Below are positions 50,196 to 59,878 of a DNA stretch of 64,000 bases, piece after piece (within the stretch, counting starts at the first letter, position 1; each line of letters begins with the position of its first letter). The stretch comes from JAEXNA01 sp037189585. Its GTDB lineage: Bacteria; Vulcanimicrobiota; Xenobia; Xenobiales; JADMJV01. Position numbers and translations under genes: made by a program. Under the pieces are notes generated by a model that saw only the letters and a list, made by a program, of their open reading frames with translations, ran no database searches and was not told where the DNA came from. Location of the stretch: contig JBBCJA010000021.1 of the NCBI GenBank assembly GCA_037189585.1, positions 124,001 to 188,000 on the forward strand, written 5' to 3'.

Positions 50196-51844
50196 GTCTT
50201 CCCCCCACAGGCGGCCGGCGAAAAATCTTAGCCACCGCCCTTCTTCTCGCCAGTCTTGCCGGACCAGCTATCGCCGAACCCGAAAGCAGTGTTATTATTC
50301 CTCAGGAAGGTCGTAAGATCGCCAACCCGGAAAGCCTGGCTCCCCCGCGTCAGACGCCGCCAAACTCCGCTCTGGCCAAACCGGCGGAGGCTCCCCCTGT
50401 GAGCTATGATCTCAACAGCGCGATCTCCGCGGTTTTGCAAAAGAGCCCGACGATGGAAGGGGTTCTCTCACGTATTCGACAGGCCCAATATCAGGTTGAT
50501 GAAGCCTACACTCTGGTCAATCCGACCGTAACTTTTTCCACTCAGTACACGCGTGTCGAACCGGCTGTCTCGGTTCCCGGGATCGGTGTCATCAGTCCCG
50601 CCGACAACTATCAGTTCGGTCTGACCATTCGCCAAGCCATCTATACCTTCGGCCGCTTGAAGTGGACGGCACTTGCCGCCAAGCTTCAGCAGCGAGCCGT
50701 CGAGGAGGAGTACCGAACCGAGGTCAATCGTCTGGTTCAATTGACCGCCCAGCGCTACATTGAAGCTTTGCTGGCACAAGATGCCGTGGCCATCGCCGAG
50801 GACAACCTTGAAGCCCAGCAAGCCAACCTTCGAACCTCCCAGCTCTTGTTCGAGCAGGGTGTCGCGGCCCAGTTCGACGTTCTCTCCAACTCAGCCGCCG
50901 TGGCTCGCGCTCAACAGCAGCTGATCGAGTCCCGAACGGCGGAGACGAACGCCAAAGCCCGTATGCTCAGCCTCTTGGATGAGCCTCTCGACCGAGCGCT
51001 TCGTCTGGAAGCGTTGGAGCTTCACGCTCCCGCCGAAATCGGACTTGCCGACGCCAAGTCGCGTGCCTTGGAATCTCGCCCCGATCTGCGTAGCGCCCGC
51101 TGGGCGGTCGAGCAGGCAAAAGCTAGAGTGGAAGTGGCGGAAACCAGTAACAATCCAACTCTCGAGTTGCAAAACTCCACAATTAATCGTAACGGCGCCG
51201 GCTTCAATCCCGGAACTCAAAACACGACCGCTTTGGTTCTCTCCGTACCGCTCTATGACGGTGGCGTCTCTCACGTCCAGGCCGAGCAGGCCAAGGAAGC
51301 CGTTCTGCAGTTGAGCAAGAATCTCGAGCAGAACGAACGCGATGTCACCCTACAGGTGGAACAGGTCTTCAATCAACTTCAAGACCGCTGGCTGGCGATC
51401 TCGGTGGCTGAGGAGAACGTTCGTCAGGCCGACGAAGCGCTTCGAGTAGCCATCCTAAGATACCAAAACGGAATCTCGACCAACACCGAGCTGCTCGACT
51501 CCCAGGCCAGCCGTTCCCAGGCTCGCTTTGATCTTGCCACGGCACGAGCCAACTTCTTGCAATCACGTTGGAGCTGGTGGCAGGTCACGGCGGCGGAATA
51601 CCCAGCTGAAGTCCCCTTCCCTCCCTATATTCGAGAGCGCCTCGACGCCGAAGGGATTCCGATGAAGTCTGCCACCCTGGAATTCTCCACGGAGCCCGCC
51701 GGCCAGACCTTGGGTCCCTTTCTCCCCATCGAAGAGTCCGATAGAGTGCCGATTCGCGGCTTGGAGCAGAACCGGCCTGATCAGAGCACGGCTCCTGGGG
51801 AGGAGTCGCCCTCAACTCCTCCCCAGGAGCCTGCTAAGCCTTAG
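50192..51844 (+). CDS. TolC-family outer-membrane efflux protein
   Basis: 550 residues from GTG 50192. Signal peptide ending AGPAIA. Two OEP repeats: long coiled helices (YHSALRY-like SPTMEGVLSRIRQAQYQVDEAY; QQLIESRTAETNAKARMLSLLD) and the ETSNNPTLELQNS turn. The C-terminal 60 residues are Pro/Glu rich. No fusion protein or pump gene follows, so it must join components coded elsewhere. Confidence 0.92.
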   Translation: MSLPPTGGRRKILATALLLASLAGPAIAEPESSVIIPQEGRKIANPESLAPPRQTPPNSALAKPAEAPPVSYDLNSAISAVLQKSPTMEGVLSRIRQAQYQVDEAYTLVNPTVTFSTQYTRVEPAVSVPGIGVISPADNYQFGLTIRQAIYTFGRLKWTALAAKLQQRAVEEEYRTEVNRLVQLTAQRYIEALLAQDAVAIAEDNLEAQQANLRTSQLLFEQGVAAQFDVLSNSAAVARAQQQLIESRTAETNAKARMLSLLDEPLDRALRLEALELHAPAEIGLADAKSRALESRPDLRSARWAVEQAKARVEVAETSNNPTLELQNSTINRNGAGFNPGTQNTTALVLSVPLYDGGVSHVQAEQAKEAVLQLSKNLEQNERDVTLQVEQVFNQLQDRWLAISVAEENVRQADEALRVAILRYQNGISTNTELLDSQASRSQARFDLATARANFLQSRWSWWQVTAAEYPAEVPFPPYIRERLDAEGIPMKSATLEFSTEPAGQTLGPFLPIEESDRVPIRGLEQNRPDQSTAPGEESPSTPPQEPAKP

Positions 51845-51873
51845 TTTCAAGGTCGTCGAACCTTGGTGTGGGG

Positions 51874-51892
51874 CACGGGCGTAACGCCCGTG
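51874..51892. repeat. REP-like hairpin, copy 1
   Basis: CACGGGCGT-A-ACGCCCGTG, perfect 9-bp stem, followed by GGTTAGCGT. Copy 2 lies 75 bp downstream. Confidence 0.7.
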
Positions 51893-51948
51893 GTTAGCGT
51901 CCTTTGGAAGGAGTCTTAGAAACTCAAGGTCTGGGACCTTGGGTGGGG

Positions 51949-51967
51949 CATGGGCGTGACGCCCGTG
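51949..51967. repeat. REP-like hairpin, copy 2
   Basis: CATGGGCGT-G-ACGCCCGTG, flanked like copy 1 by GGTGGGG before and GGTT(T)AGCGT after. Confidence 0.7.
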
Positions 51968-52398
51968 GTTTAGCGTACTTTGCAAGGAGGCAAAGTACCA
52001 AAGCTCCTTCGCCTCAATGGCCGGCTGGGCCAAGGTTTCAGGACTGCGCTCGGAGCTCGACCGAGGTCATTTGGTAAGCTACCTGTAGAAAACGGGAACC
52101 GACTTAGCAGCAGGGCTGGTACTTGGAACATCTCCAAGACGAGCACTTCCAAAGCGACTCGCCAACTTACTGAGTTGGTATATCGCTTGCGAAAAGTGAT
52201 CTCACCCAGCCACCGCGGTCGAGCGAAAAGCGCAAGTCCAGTTATTGGCCAAGCCGGCCACAGAGGCGACAAGAGGTTTTGCTTCTTTTCCCTCCCTGAA
52301 AAGAAGAACCAAGCCCTCGCCCCCGGGCGAGAAAAGTTACCGGCGTTCCCAACGCCCAGCTCCCCAGCCAAGGGGTAACGTTCCCCAACGCAAGGACC

Positions 52399-53865
52399 CT
52401 AGCGGGCAGCGGCAGCCCGCGGCCGACGCAAATGGTGCTCAGTAGTCCGCTGATAGTCTCGCGCCAGCGTCAAAAGCTCAAGCTCGGAGAAAGCACGTCC
52501 CTGAAGCTGGAGACCCAACGGCAAGCCCTCGGGCGAAAATCCGGAGGGGATGGAAAGTGCCGGAAGACCGGTCAGGTTGGCCGACACGGTGAAGACATCG
52601 GACAGATACATCGAGACAGGGTCGGAAGTCTTCTCCCCCACTTTGAAGGCCGGGCCCGGGGTGGTCGGGGTGACCACGGCCAAAAAGCCCTTGGAAAGAA
52701 CTTCGTCGTAAACGTTTCTTAGAGCCGTTCGGACCTTCTGCGCCCGATTGTAATAAGCCTCATAATATCCGGCGGAGAGGGTGTAGGTTCCTAACATGAT
52801 ACGCCGCTTGACCTCGGCTCCAAATAGCGCGCTTCGAGTTTTGGTGGTCAGATCCGAGATGTTCTCGAAGTCGATCCCTTCGGGGCGCGCCCCGTACCTC
52901 ACTCCGTCGTAACGAGCCAGGTTGGAGGACGCTTCGGCGGGGGCGATCACGTAATAGGCCGAGAGTGCCTCCTCCAGATAGGGTAGCGACACCTCCTCGA
53001 TCGTCACGCCCATTTCTCGAAGCTCGGCCAGGCTTGCCTCGAAGGCCGCACGAGCCTGATCGGAGAGAAGTTTGGGAACAACGTCGGGCAACGCTAAGCG
53101 GACGTTCCGCAGGCTGGGAGCCGATTCCAGGTCGGCTAGCTCCGCCGGGAGAGGGTCTTCGGAACTGGTGCTATCTTTGGCATCGTGGCCACCTATCACC
53201 GACAGCACTAGCGCCGCGTCGGTCGCTGATGTCGTGATCGGCCCGATCTGGTCAAGCGAGGAGGCAAACGCCACAAGGCCGTAGCGAGAGACTCTTCCAT
53301 AAGTGGGCTTGAGCCCCGTCACGCCGCAAAAAGCCGCTGGTTGGCGGATGGAGCCTCCGGTGTCTGAACCCAAGGAAGTCAAGACGTACCCGGCAGCCAC
53401 GGCCGCCGCTGAGCCGCCTGAGGAGCCTCCCGGAACTCGCTCGGGATCCCAGGGATTGCGGGTCACCGCGAAAGCCGAGTTCTCGGTGGAGCTTCCCATG
53501 GCGAATTCATCCATGTTGGCCTTGCCCAGCATGATCGCTCCGGCCTGTCGTAGGCGCTCCCACACCGTGGCGTCGTATGGCGGAACGAAATTCGACAGCA
53601 TCTGGGAAGCGCATGTGGTAGGTAGGCCACGCACACAGATGTTGTCCTTCAAGATGATCGGCAGGCCCGCTAAAGCGGGGTTTTCTCCGGCCGAAAGTCG
53701 ACCTTTGAGCTCTTCCACCTGCTGGTCGATGAAATCTCGGTTATTGTCCAAAAGACAGGCGAGAGTCGGCTCGTGCCGTTCGATGGTCGCTAGCGATTCA
53801 GCGACGAGCGCTTCGGGCTGGCCGGACTTGTGGACACCTTCAACGGAGGCAATGATGTTGGTCAT
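52399..53865 (-). CDS. gatA: Asp/Glu-tRNA amidotransferase subunit A
   Basis: 488 residues from ATG 53865 (a longer frame to 53937 only shadows gatC). Amidase signature: Lys in IILKDNICVRG, the cis-Ser in GSSGGSAAAVAAG and the nucleophile Ser in SDTGGSIRQPAAFCG. Amidates mischarged Glu-tRNA(Gln)/Asp-tRNA(Asn). gatB is not here. Confidence 0.95.
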   Translation of the reverse strand: MTNIIASVEGVHKSGQPEALVAESLATIERHEPTLACLLDNNRDFIDQQVEELKGRLSAGENPALAGLPIILKDNICVRGLPTTCASQMLSNFVPPYDATVWERLRQAGAIMLGKANMDEFAMGSSTENSAFAVTRNPWDPERVPGGSSGGSAAAVAAGYVLTSLGSDTGGSIRQPAAFCGVTGLKPTYGRVSRYGLVAFASSLDQIGPITTSATDAALVLSVIGGHDAKDSTSSEDPLPAELADLESAPSLRNVRLALPDVVPKLLSDQARAAFEASLAELREMGVTIEEVSLPYLEEALSAYYVIAPAEASSNLARYDGVRYGARPEGIDFENISDLTTKTRSALFGAEVKRRIMLGTYTLSAGYYEAYYNRAQKVRTALRNVYDEVLSKGFLAVVTPTTPGPAFKVGEKTSDPVSMYLSDVFTVSANLTGLPALSIPSGFSPEGLPLGLQLQGRAFSELELLTLARDYQRTTEHHLRRPRAAAAR

Positions 53866-53869
53866 GGAT

Positions 53870-54181
53870 TTAGGCCTCGGATGACTTGGAAAGGATTCGG
53901 ACGATCTCGAAACAGCCATCGCGTTGGGCCGGCGCATTAGCCAGAGCTTCCTCGACGGGCATGCTCAGGCCCACTTCGTCCTCACGGAAACGATTCGCGT
54001 AGGCTCCGACGGCAAGGGTTGCCTCCAAGCCTTCCACCGGAACTTGTGAAAGCTTGGAGACGGTCTGAAGGATAGCTTCCATTTCGGCCCTGAGATCGCG
54101 TAGCTCCTCTTCCTCGAAATGAAGTTTTGACAACCCTGCGACGTGACGTGCCTGCTCTAATGTAAGATGTGATTCACTCAT
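53870..54181 (-). CDS. gatC: Asp/Glu-tRNA amidotransferase subunit C
   Basis: 103 residues. LEQARHVAGLSKLHFEEEEL and ILQTVSKLSQVPVEGLEAT are the family blocks. It overlaps the gene before it by 8 bases and precedes gatA by 4. Confidence 0.93.
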   Translation of the reverse strand: MSESHLTLEQARHVAGLSKLHFEEEELRDLRAEMEAILQTVSKLSQVPVEGLEATLAVGAYANRFREDEVGLSMPVEEALANAPAQRDGCFEIVRILSKSSEA

Positions 54182-54866
54182 CGTCAGACCACTCGTCCAT
54201 CCAACTGTCCTTAGACAGGTCCACCTCCTCGAGAGTGGTTACGTCACGATCGGTTTTAAATTGCTGGTCGGTCTCGAGCTCGTAGTCGTGGAAGTCCTGA
54301 AATCGCGCGACCTTTTCCCGTCGTTTATTCAAAAACGCCACGGTGGACTGAGTCACCTGAGCGTGAGGAACCCGTCGCGCCAGGTGCACACAAAAACGGA
54401 AGAAGTTATGGTGGGAGACGTAGCCGACTTTGTCCAGGAAGCTCTTATAGTTGATGTTTCCCGCCTCAAAACGAAACGGTTGGTCCTGTAGGTCGGTGAA
54501 GAGATCCAGGATATAGACCTCTCGGACCTGCTTGGCCCGATCCTTGGCCGAGCTGGAATCTTCTCCGCCGGTCACCTTCTGCATCATCTTGCGCAATGGA
54601 CCTTTTTTTAGCTCACTGTCTTTGACCATCTGCTCAATGATGCCCAGCGAAATGCGACGCACCGAGGACCAGGGGATGGTTTCTCCACCGGCGTCGAGAT
54701 GCGCCTCTTGAAAAGATCCGTCGCGCACCCGTGTCGGTAGCGGCGTGGCGCGTTCAAATCGAACAACCTTTTCACCCGCGGGCATTCCTGGCGTTTCTCC
54801 CGCCGGCACCACGACTGCCTCATGGATGATGACCTCGTCGTCTTCTTGAGATTCCCCCGAACTCAT
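54174..54866 (-). CDS. Hypothetical protein between pilT and gatC
   Basis: 230 residues, acidic ends (start SSGESQEDDEV, end DSWMDEWSDDE), no signal peptide or membrane helix. Middle part (about 70-195) is mixed alpha/beta with VREVYILDLFTDLQDQPFRF and NYKSFLDKVGYVSHHNFFRF. It starts directly after pilT stop, so it shares its transcript. Might be a cytoplasmic partner of PilT; not recognised. Confidence 0.6.
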   Translation of the reverse strand: MSSGESQEDDEVIIHEAVVVPAGETPGMPAGEKVVRFERATPLPTRVRDGSFQEAHLDAGGETIPWSSVRRISLGIIEQMVKDSELKKGPLRKMMQKVTGGEDSSSAKDRAKQVREVYILDLFTDLQDQPFRFEAGNINYKSFLDKVGYVSHHNFFRFCVHLARRVPHAQVTQSTVAFLNKRREKVARFQDFHDYELETDQQFKTDRDVTTLEEVDLSKDSWMDEWSDDE

Positions 54867-55973
54867 CTATCCTTGTCCTCCCATCGGCATAGCCACCGAC
54901 TTGAGCTTAAGCCGCAGGTCGTTAGCGTTATCGGAGTTGCGCAACGCCTCTTCAGCGGTGATCCGGCCGGCGCGATAGAGGCTGATCAGCGAGAAGTCGA
55001 AACTTTGCATGCCTTCGGGATGGAACATATCGAGCTCTCGCTTCATCTGGGTCAACTGGCCGGCTCGGATCAGTTCGGCCATACGCGCGTTACCGATCAG
55101 AACCTCACAGGCCACCACGCGCTTGCCGTCGACACCCGGAATCAACCGTTGCGCGATGATGCCACGGAGATTCAAGGAGATCTGAGCCAAGACCGCTGCC
55201 TGCATATCTTCCGGAAAGAACTGCATGATGCGCTCGATGGTCTGATAGGCGTTGTTGGCGTGCAAAGTGGAGAGCACCAAGTGACCGGTTTCGGCAAAGT
55301 AAACAGCCGATTGCACCGACTCGGGGTCGCGCATCTCACCGACCAGCAGCACGTCGGGCGCTTGACGAACGGCGCTCTCGAGGCCTTCCTTGAAGGTCAT
55401 GACGTCTTGACCGATCTCTCGTTGACTCACGATACAGGTCTCTTGGTCGTCGTGCAGATACTCGATCGGGTCTTCCAGCGTCACGATATGCCCGGTGGAT
55501 CGGTCCTTACGGTACTTGATCATCGAGGCCAGTGAGGTGGACTTACCGGAACCGGTCGGTCCGGTACAGAGCACCAGGCCGCGCTTTTGCATGGCTAACT
55601 GAGCCAAAATATCCGGCAAACCCAGTGTCTCGAACTCTAAGATCTCATCTTCCACACGTCGCATCACCATCGCCACCGACCCCTTCTGGCGATAGGCGTT
55701 CACACGGAAACGACTGACGTTCTCGATGTCGTAGATAAAGTTGGCGTCGTTGAACTTCTCAAACTTTTCACGTTGATGAGTCGGCATAATCGTCATGGCC
55801 AGATGCTCGATCATCTCCGGAGTGAGCGCGGCGCACTCGATAGGGATCAGAGTTCCCTCGATGCGCAGCATCGGAGTCTTGCCGGCTTTGATGTAGACGT
55901 CACTAGCCTTCTCTCTAACCGAGACGGTGAGAACCTGGTCCAGCAATCCACGAATGCTTTCAATTTCAATCAT
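54867..55973 (-). CDS. pilT: Pilus-retraction ATPase PilT
   Basis: 368 residues. PAS-like N-domain, Walker A GPTGSGKST (138-146), Asp box TLEDPIEYLHDD, Walker B LLVGEMRDPES, His box LSTLHANNAYQT. AIRNLIRE-like C-tail is replaced by RLKLKSVAMPM. A good ribosome site (TAGGAG) precedes the ATG. The only secretion/pilus ATPase in the window. Confidence 0.95.
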   Translation of the reverse strand: MIEIESIRGLLDQVLTVSVREKASDVYIKAGKTPMLRIEGTLIPIECAALTPEMIEHLAMTIMPTHQREKFEKFNDANFIYDIENVSRFRVNAYRQKGSVAMVMRRVEDEILEFETLGLPDILAQLAMQKRGLVLCTGPTGSGKSTSLASMIKYRKDRSTGHIVTLEDPIEYLHDDQETCIVSQREIGQDVMTFKEGLESAVRQAPDVLLVGEMRDPESVQSAVYFAETGHLVLSTLHANNAYQTIERIMQFFPEDMQAAVLAQISLNLRGIIAQRLIPGVDGKRVVACEVLIGNARMAELIRAGQLTQMKRELDMFHPEGMQSFDFSLISLYRAGRITAEEALRNSDNANDLRLKLKSVAMPMGGQG

Positions 55974-56042
55974 GCAATCTCCTAATTTCCCTTAAAGGCT
56001 CAAGCGAAAAACGAACTCTTGGCAAGCCAAGCCGACTCCGTA

Positions 56043-56654
56043 TTAGCCCCCTCTTTCGTCATACTGAAGCTCTCGTCCCTGTCGCAACCGCTCCAAGTTC
56101 TCTTTATGGCGAAAGATCGCAAGTCCGGCCGCGGCGACACAAAAAAGAATGGAGGGGAGGTCCCCTTTTTGTAGGGCCATCAGGATTGGCATGGATGCCA
56201 CCGCGGCGAGCGACCCCACCGAAGGGTACTTGGTCAGGGCCACGCATGCAATCCAGATCAAGGCCGCCAAAAGAGCCACTCGAGGCGACATAGCCAGAAC
56301 CACTCCGAAGGTCGTGGCGATTCCCTTGCCCCCCTTGAAACCACGGAAGATACTGTAGTTATGACCCAGGACCGCCAGCAGTCCGAAAATGGCCTTGGCG
56401 GTGGGAACGGCGAATCCGGGTACTAGCGCGATGTAGGCGAACAGACATGCCACCGTGCCCTTGAGAAGATCCGCCAACAGGACGGCGGCTCCTCCTCGAG
56501 CCCCTAGAGTGCGATAGGCGTTGGCGGCCCCCGTGTTGCCGCTACCCTGACTGGTCAGATCTTTGCCTCCGGCCCTGGCTACCAGTTGACCGAACGGGAC
56601 GGCGCCCAGAAGGTAGGCGGCCAGCAGCAAGACCACGGTCCACAATCCAAACAT
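56043..56654 (-). CDS. plsY: Acyl-phosphate glycerol-3-phosphate acyltransferase
   Basis: First acylation of phospholipid synthesis. Motifs GSGNTGAANAYRTLG and GFKGGKGIATTFG are present; five membrane helices; 203 residues. Directly after der (3 bp). Confidence 0.95.
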   Translation of the reverse strand: MFGLWTVVLLLAAYLLGAVPFGQLVARAGGKDLTSQGSGNTGAANAYRTLGARGGAAVLLADLLKGTVACLFAYIALVPGFAVPTAKAIFGLLAVLGHNYSIFRGFKGGKGIATTFGVVLAMSPRVALLAALIWIACVALTKYPSVGSLAAVASMPILMALQKGDLPSILFCVAAAGLAIFRHKENLERLRQGRELQYDERGG

Positions 56655-56657
56655 GAC

Positions 56658-57983
56658 TTAAGACCCCGCGAATTTAAGATGCACGGGGGTTCCGACGAAG
56701 CCGAAAGCCGCCCGTAACTGATTTTCGAGATAACGCTCGTAGCTAAAGTGGATCAACTCCGCCGAGTTGACCTTCAAAAGAAACGTCGGAGGTTGACTTC
56801 GCCGTTGGGAACAGTAAAGAACTTTGAGAACCCGACCCTTGTAGGAGGGCGGCGGGCGCAGGGCTACCGCCTCCTGGATGACCTCGTTGAGGACAGGTGT
56901 GGCCACCCGCTTGCTCCACTGCTCGTAAACGGCGGCAACGGTCGGTAAGATCTCCTCGCACCCCTCGCCGGTGACCGCGGAGAGAAAAAGAACCGGGGCG
57001 TAGGACATAAAATCCAGATCCTTGGATAGCTCCTGGATAAACTTTTCACGCCGGACCGTGGTGTCAGCCGTGGTGCCGATGAGGTCCCACTTGTTGACCA
57101 GAACCACCACGGCAAGACCAGCGTCGGCGATCAGTCCCGCCACCCGCTTGTCCTGTTGAGTGACGCCGTCCATCGCGTCGACGACCAGTACACCCACTTG
57201 CGCGCGCTCAAGAGAGCTGGTGGCGCGCAGCGCCGAGTAGTACTCGACTTCATCGTCCACTTTCGCTTTGCGACGCATTCCTGCGGTGTCTAGAATTCGG
57301 AAGGCTTGCCCGTCCTCGTGGACCAGACTGTCGATGGTGTCCCGGGTGGTCCCGGCCTGGTCATGAACCACGCTGCGAGTGGTTCCTGACAGCCTGTTCA
57401 GGAGGGACGATTTTCCAACGTTGGGGCGCCCGACCAGCGCCATCGCGATCTCTTCTTCCCGTTCATCGTCCTCTTCTTTCGGAGGGAGAGCGGCGATGAC
57501 GGTGTCGAGAAAGTCGCCTGTGTTGGTTCCGTGCATAGCCGAAATCGGGATCGGATCTCCAAGTCCCAGGGCATAGAAGGTGTAGTGCTCCGCCTCGACC
57601 TTAGGGCTCTCCGTCTTGTTGACTACCAACAGAACAGGGACGGACGTCTTGCGCAGGCGCGCCGCGACCTCTTCGTCCAAGGGATGAATCCCTTCCTGGC
57701 CGTCGACCACAAAGCAGATGACGTGAGCTTCCTGCATCGCGGTTTCGGCCTGGCGAAAGACATCCTGGCGAAGCTCGTCGGTGTCGTATGGGTCCATGCC
57801 GCCCGTATCGATGAGGAGAAAGTTTCGTCCGCTCCAGTCCGCCTCGGCCACGATACGATCGCGGGTGACTCCGGGACGATCGGCCACGATAGCCTGGCGT
57901 CTCCCGAGAATGCGATTAAAAAGAGCGGACTTGCCCACATTCGGACGACCGACAATGGCGACGACCGGTAAACTGGCGCTCAT
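56658..57983 (-). CDS. der: Double-GTPase ribosome assembly factor Der/EngA
   Basis: 441 residues. Two GTPase domains (VGRPNVGKSALFNRI, DTGGMD, NKTE; and VGRPNVGKSSLLNRL, DTAGM, NKWD) and a C-terminal KH-like domain. Overlaps the JmjC gene by 4 bases. Confidence 0.97.
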   Translation of the reverse strand: MSASLPVVAIVGRPNVGKSALFNRILGRRQAIVADRPGVTRDRIVAEADWSGRNFLLIDTGGMDPYDTDELRQDVFRQAETAMQEAHVICFVVDGQEGIHPLDEEVAARLRKTSVPVLLVVNKTESPKVEAEHYTFYALGLGDPIPISAMHGTNTGDFLDTVIAALPPKEEDDEREEEIAMALVGRPNVGKSSLLNRLSGTTRSVVHDQAGTTRDTIDSLVHEDGQAFRILDTAGMRRKAKVDDEVEYYSALRATSSLERAQVGVLVVDAMDGVTQQDKRVAGLIADAGLAVVVLVNKWDLIGTTADTTVRREKFIQELSKDLDFMSYAPVLFLSAVTGEGCEEILPTVAAVYEQWSKRVATPVLNEVIQEAVALRPPPSYKGRVLKVLYCSQRRSQPPTFLLKVNSAELIHFSYERYLENQLRAAFGFVGTPVHLKFAGS

Positions 57984-59155
57984 TCGTCCTCCTCCGGGTC
58001 GTCGTCATCATCGCTGTCGGTGGGGAAATAGCCCCATCCGCGTTGAGTGAAGGCGTAAAGGAGATCGAGAAGAGTCTGATCGCCCCTGGCTTCCTCGAAG
58101 GTGAACGTCCTTTGCGAGGAGATTTTCTCGATCAGCTTCTTGGAGAGGTCTTCGGGCCACAGATCACCGTCAGCGAAGAGGTGAGCCTTACCGCTACTGG
58201 TCCAGCCCGCGATACGAAGCGCCTCATGTCTGCGCCACTGACCGGAAGCCTCGAAGTCGGCTAGAAAGTCCTCCGGACTCCCCTCGAAGATTACGGTCTC
58301 GACCGGCCCTCTCTGCGGTTGAGTGATGAAGGCTCCAAACCATTCGGCCACATCGGAGGCTTCCAACGGAACCTCCCGGATCAGCCTGAGCACTCGATTG
58401 ATGTCGCTCTGGTCGATCAGTCCCGGGTGATCGTCGTCGAAAAGATCGGGATCAGAGTAGCGGATCACCCCGTGTTTCTCCTCGTACCAACTGGCGAAGT
58501 CGCGCAGAGCCTCCGCTCTTGAGGGAGCCAAGAATCCAAAGGAGAATGTCAAACAAGGTTCCAACGCCACGCCGTTGTGCGGAACTCCCGGCGGGAGATA
58601 GAGCATGTCGCCGGGCTCGAGTTCGTACACCTCGGTCGGCTCGAAGTTCTCCAGCATTCTTATGTCGAGACCCTCGCGGTCGCGGTGATCGCCTTCGGCA
58701 GGCGCAATCTCCCAGCGACGTCGCCCCGATCCCTGAAGCAAGAAGACATCATAGGAGTCGATGTGAGGCCCGACTCCGGCCTGCTTAGCCGCGAAGCTGA
58801 CCATGACGTCATCCTTGCGCCAGTGAGGTACAAAGTCGAACAGATCAAAAAGATCAGCCACCGCGGGCACGTGGCGGTCCACTTCTTGGACCAACACGGT
58901 CCAGTGGCTGTCGCTAAGCTTGGCGAAGTCGTCCTCGCTGAAAGGACCTTGGCGAGCCTGCCATTCGTAGTCTCCTCCCTTCTCCAAGATAAGGCGGGAG
59001 AGGACATCGGGACGACATGCCAGCCCCGCCAGTTCGTCAGGTTCCAGGGGAGAGACAAAATCAGGAAAGGCCTGACGGATCAGTAACGGTTTTTTCTGCC
59101 AATACTCGGAGAGAAAGGCTTCGGCGGTCAATTCGCCAAGCGGAATGCGATTCAT
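57980..59155 (-). CDS. JmjC/cupin_4 oxygenase, ribosomal-protein L16 hydroxylase-like (RoxA/YcfD)
   Basis: 391 residues from ATG 59155 (a longer frame shadows cmk). N-terminal FLSEYWQKKPLLIRQAFPDF is typical. Fe(II) ligands: HxD in GPHIDSYDVFLLQGSGRRRW and a second His in PPGVPHNGVAL. The C-terminal dimerisation and winged-helix regions are present. RoxA hydroxylates Arg81 of L16; by context (der, rbgA, rplS, rnc) a ribosomal substrate is plausible. Confidence 0.88.
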   Translation of the reverse strand: MNRIPLGELTAEAFLSEYWQKKPLLIRQAFPDFVSPLEPDELAGLACRPDVLSRLILEKGGDYEWQARQGPFSEDDFAKLSDSHWTVLVQEVDRHVPAVADLFDLFDFVPHWRKDDVMVSFAAKQAGVGPHIDSYDVFLLQGSGRRRWEIAPAEGDHRDREGLDIRMLENFEPTEVYELEPGDMLYLPPGVPHNGVALEPCLTFSFGFLAPSRAEALRDFASWYEEKHGVIRYSDPDLFDDDHPGLIDQSDINRVLRLIREVPLEASDVAEWFGAFITQPQRGPVETVIFEGSPEDFLADFEASGQWRRHEALRIAGWTSSGKAHLFADGDLWPEDLSKKLIEKISSQRTFTFEEARGDQTLLDLLYAFTQRGWGYFPTDSDDDDDPEEDE

Positions 59156-59187
59156 GCGGCGCCGTTCGTCTCCTGGGCTCGCGGCTC

Positions 59188-59868
59188 CTATGCTGGTCGC
59201 GGCTCCAACTGAGCCAGGATCATGTCGACCAACTCCTCGGGAGTCATCTGGGTCGAGTCCAGTCGCAAGGCATCTTCGGCGCAGGCCATCGGGGCGCAAT
59301 CTCGCTTGGCATCCTTCTCGTCTCGGTTGGCCAGATCGTTAACCGCTTGTTGGAGCTCCTCCGGGCCAAAATGCACACCTTGCTGAATTAGGCGCCGTCG
59401 GGCTCGCTCGCGAAGGTCGGCCTGCATAAAGATCTTGAGGTCAGCCTCCGGCAGGACCACTGTGCCGATGTCGCGGCCAGCCATCACGATGGAATAGCGC
59501 CGGCCCAGATCGCGCTGGAGCTCCAAAAGCCAGGCCCGAACCACGGGCAGGCAAGCAGCGAAAGAAGTCGCTCGCTCTACTTCGGGGTCACCCAATTCGT
59601 CGGTGACGTCCACATCGCCTAGAAAGACCCGGCACTCGTCGGTTTCAGCCGGCTTGACCTCAAGTGTTGTGCGGTCCAGAATCCCCCCGGCGGCTGTCTC
59701 GTTCCATTGCTGTGGAGCAAGATCGGACTCTCGCAAAAATGCCAACGCCACCGCGCGATACAGCTTTCCCGTGTCGAGATAGGCTATCGAGAGTTTCTCG
59801 GCCAGACGTTTAGCCACGGTGGATTTACCACTGGCCGCGGTCCCGTCGATGGCGATCTGTAAGGGCAT
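59188..59868 (-). CDS. cmk: Cytidylate kinase
   Basis: 226 residues. IAIDGTAASGKSTVAKRLAEKL P-loop, LDTGKLYRAVAL, and MAGRDIGTVVLPEADLKIF core. Order cmk-roxA-der-plsY on one strand. Confidence 0.95.
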   Translation of the reverse strand: MPLQIAIDGTAASGKSTVAKRLAEKLSIAYLDTGKLYRAVALAFLRESDLAPQQWNETAAGGILDRTTLEVKPAETDECRVFLGDVDVTDELGDPEVERATSFAACLPVVRAWLLELQRDLGRRYSIVMAGRDIGTVVLPEADLKIFMQADLRERARRRLIQQGVHFGPEELQQAVNDLANRDEKDAKRDCAPMACAEDALRLDSTQMTPEELVDMILAQLEPRPA

Positions 59869-59878
59869 GGATTTTCCT

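Larger units (their letters stand above)
51845..52398. other. 554-bp gene-free region with hairpin repeats
   Basis: No convincing gene; short frames on both strands show no protein pattern. It holds two copies of a repeat unit (below), a third hairpin (51975-51983 with 51990-51998, perfect 9-bp stem), and a stretch near 52335-52385 with TTCCCAACGC and GCCCAGCTCCC motifs typical of interspersed non-coding repeats. It separates tolC from the convergent gatA. Confidence 0.6.

Noticed and set aside
51980..52378. 132- and 133-residue frames on both strands
   Set aside because: No domain, no codon bias, and they cover hairpin repeats; likely non-coding.
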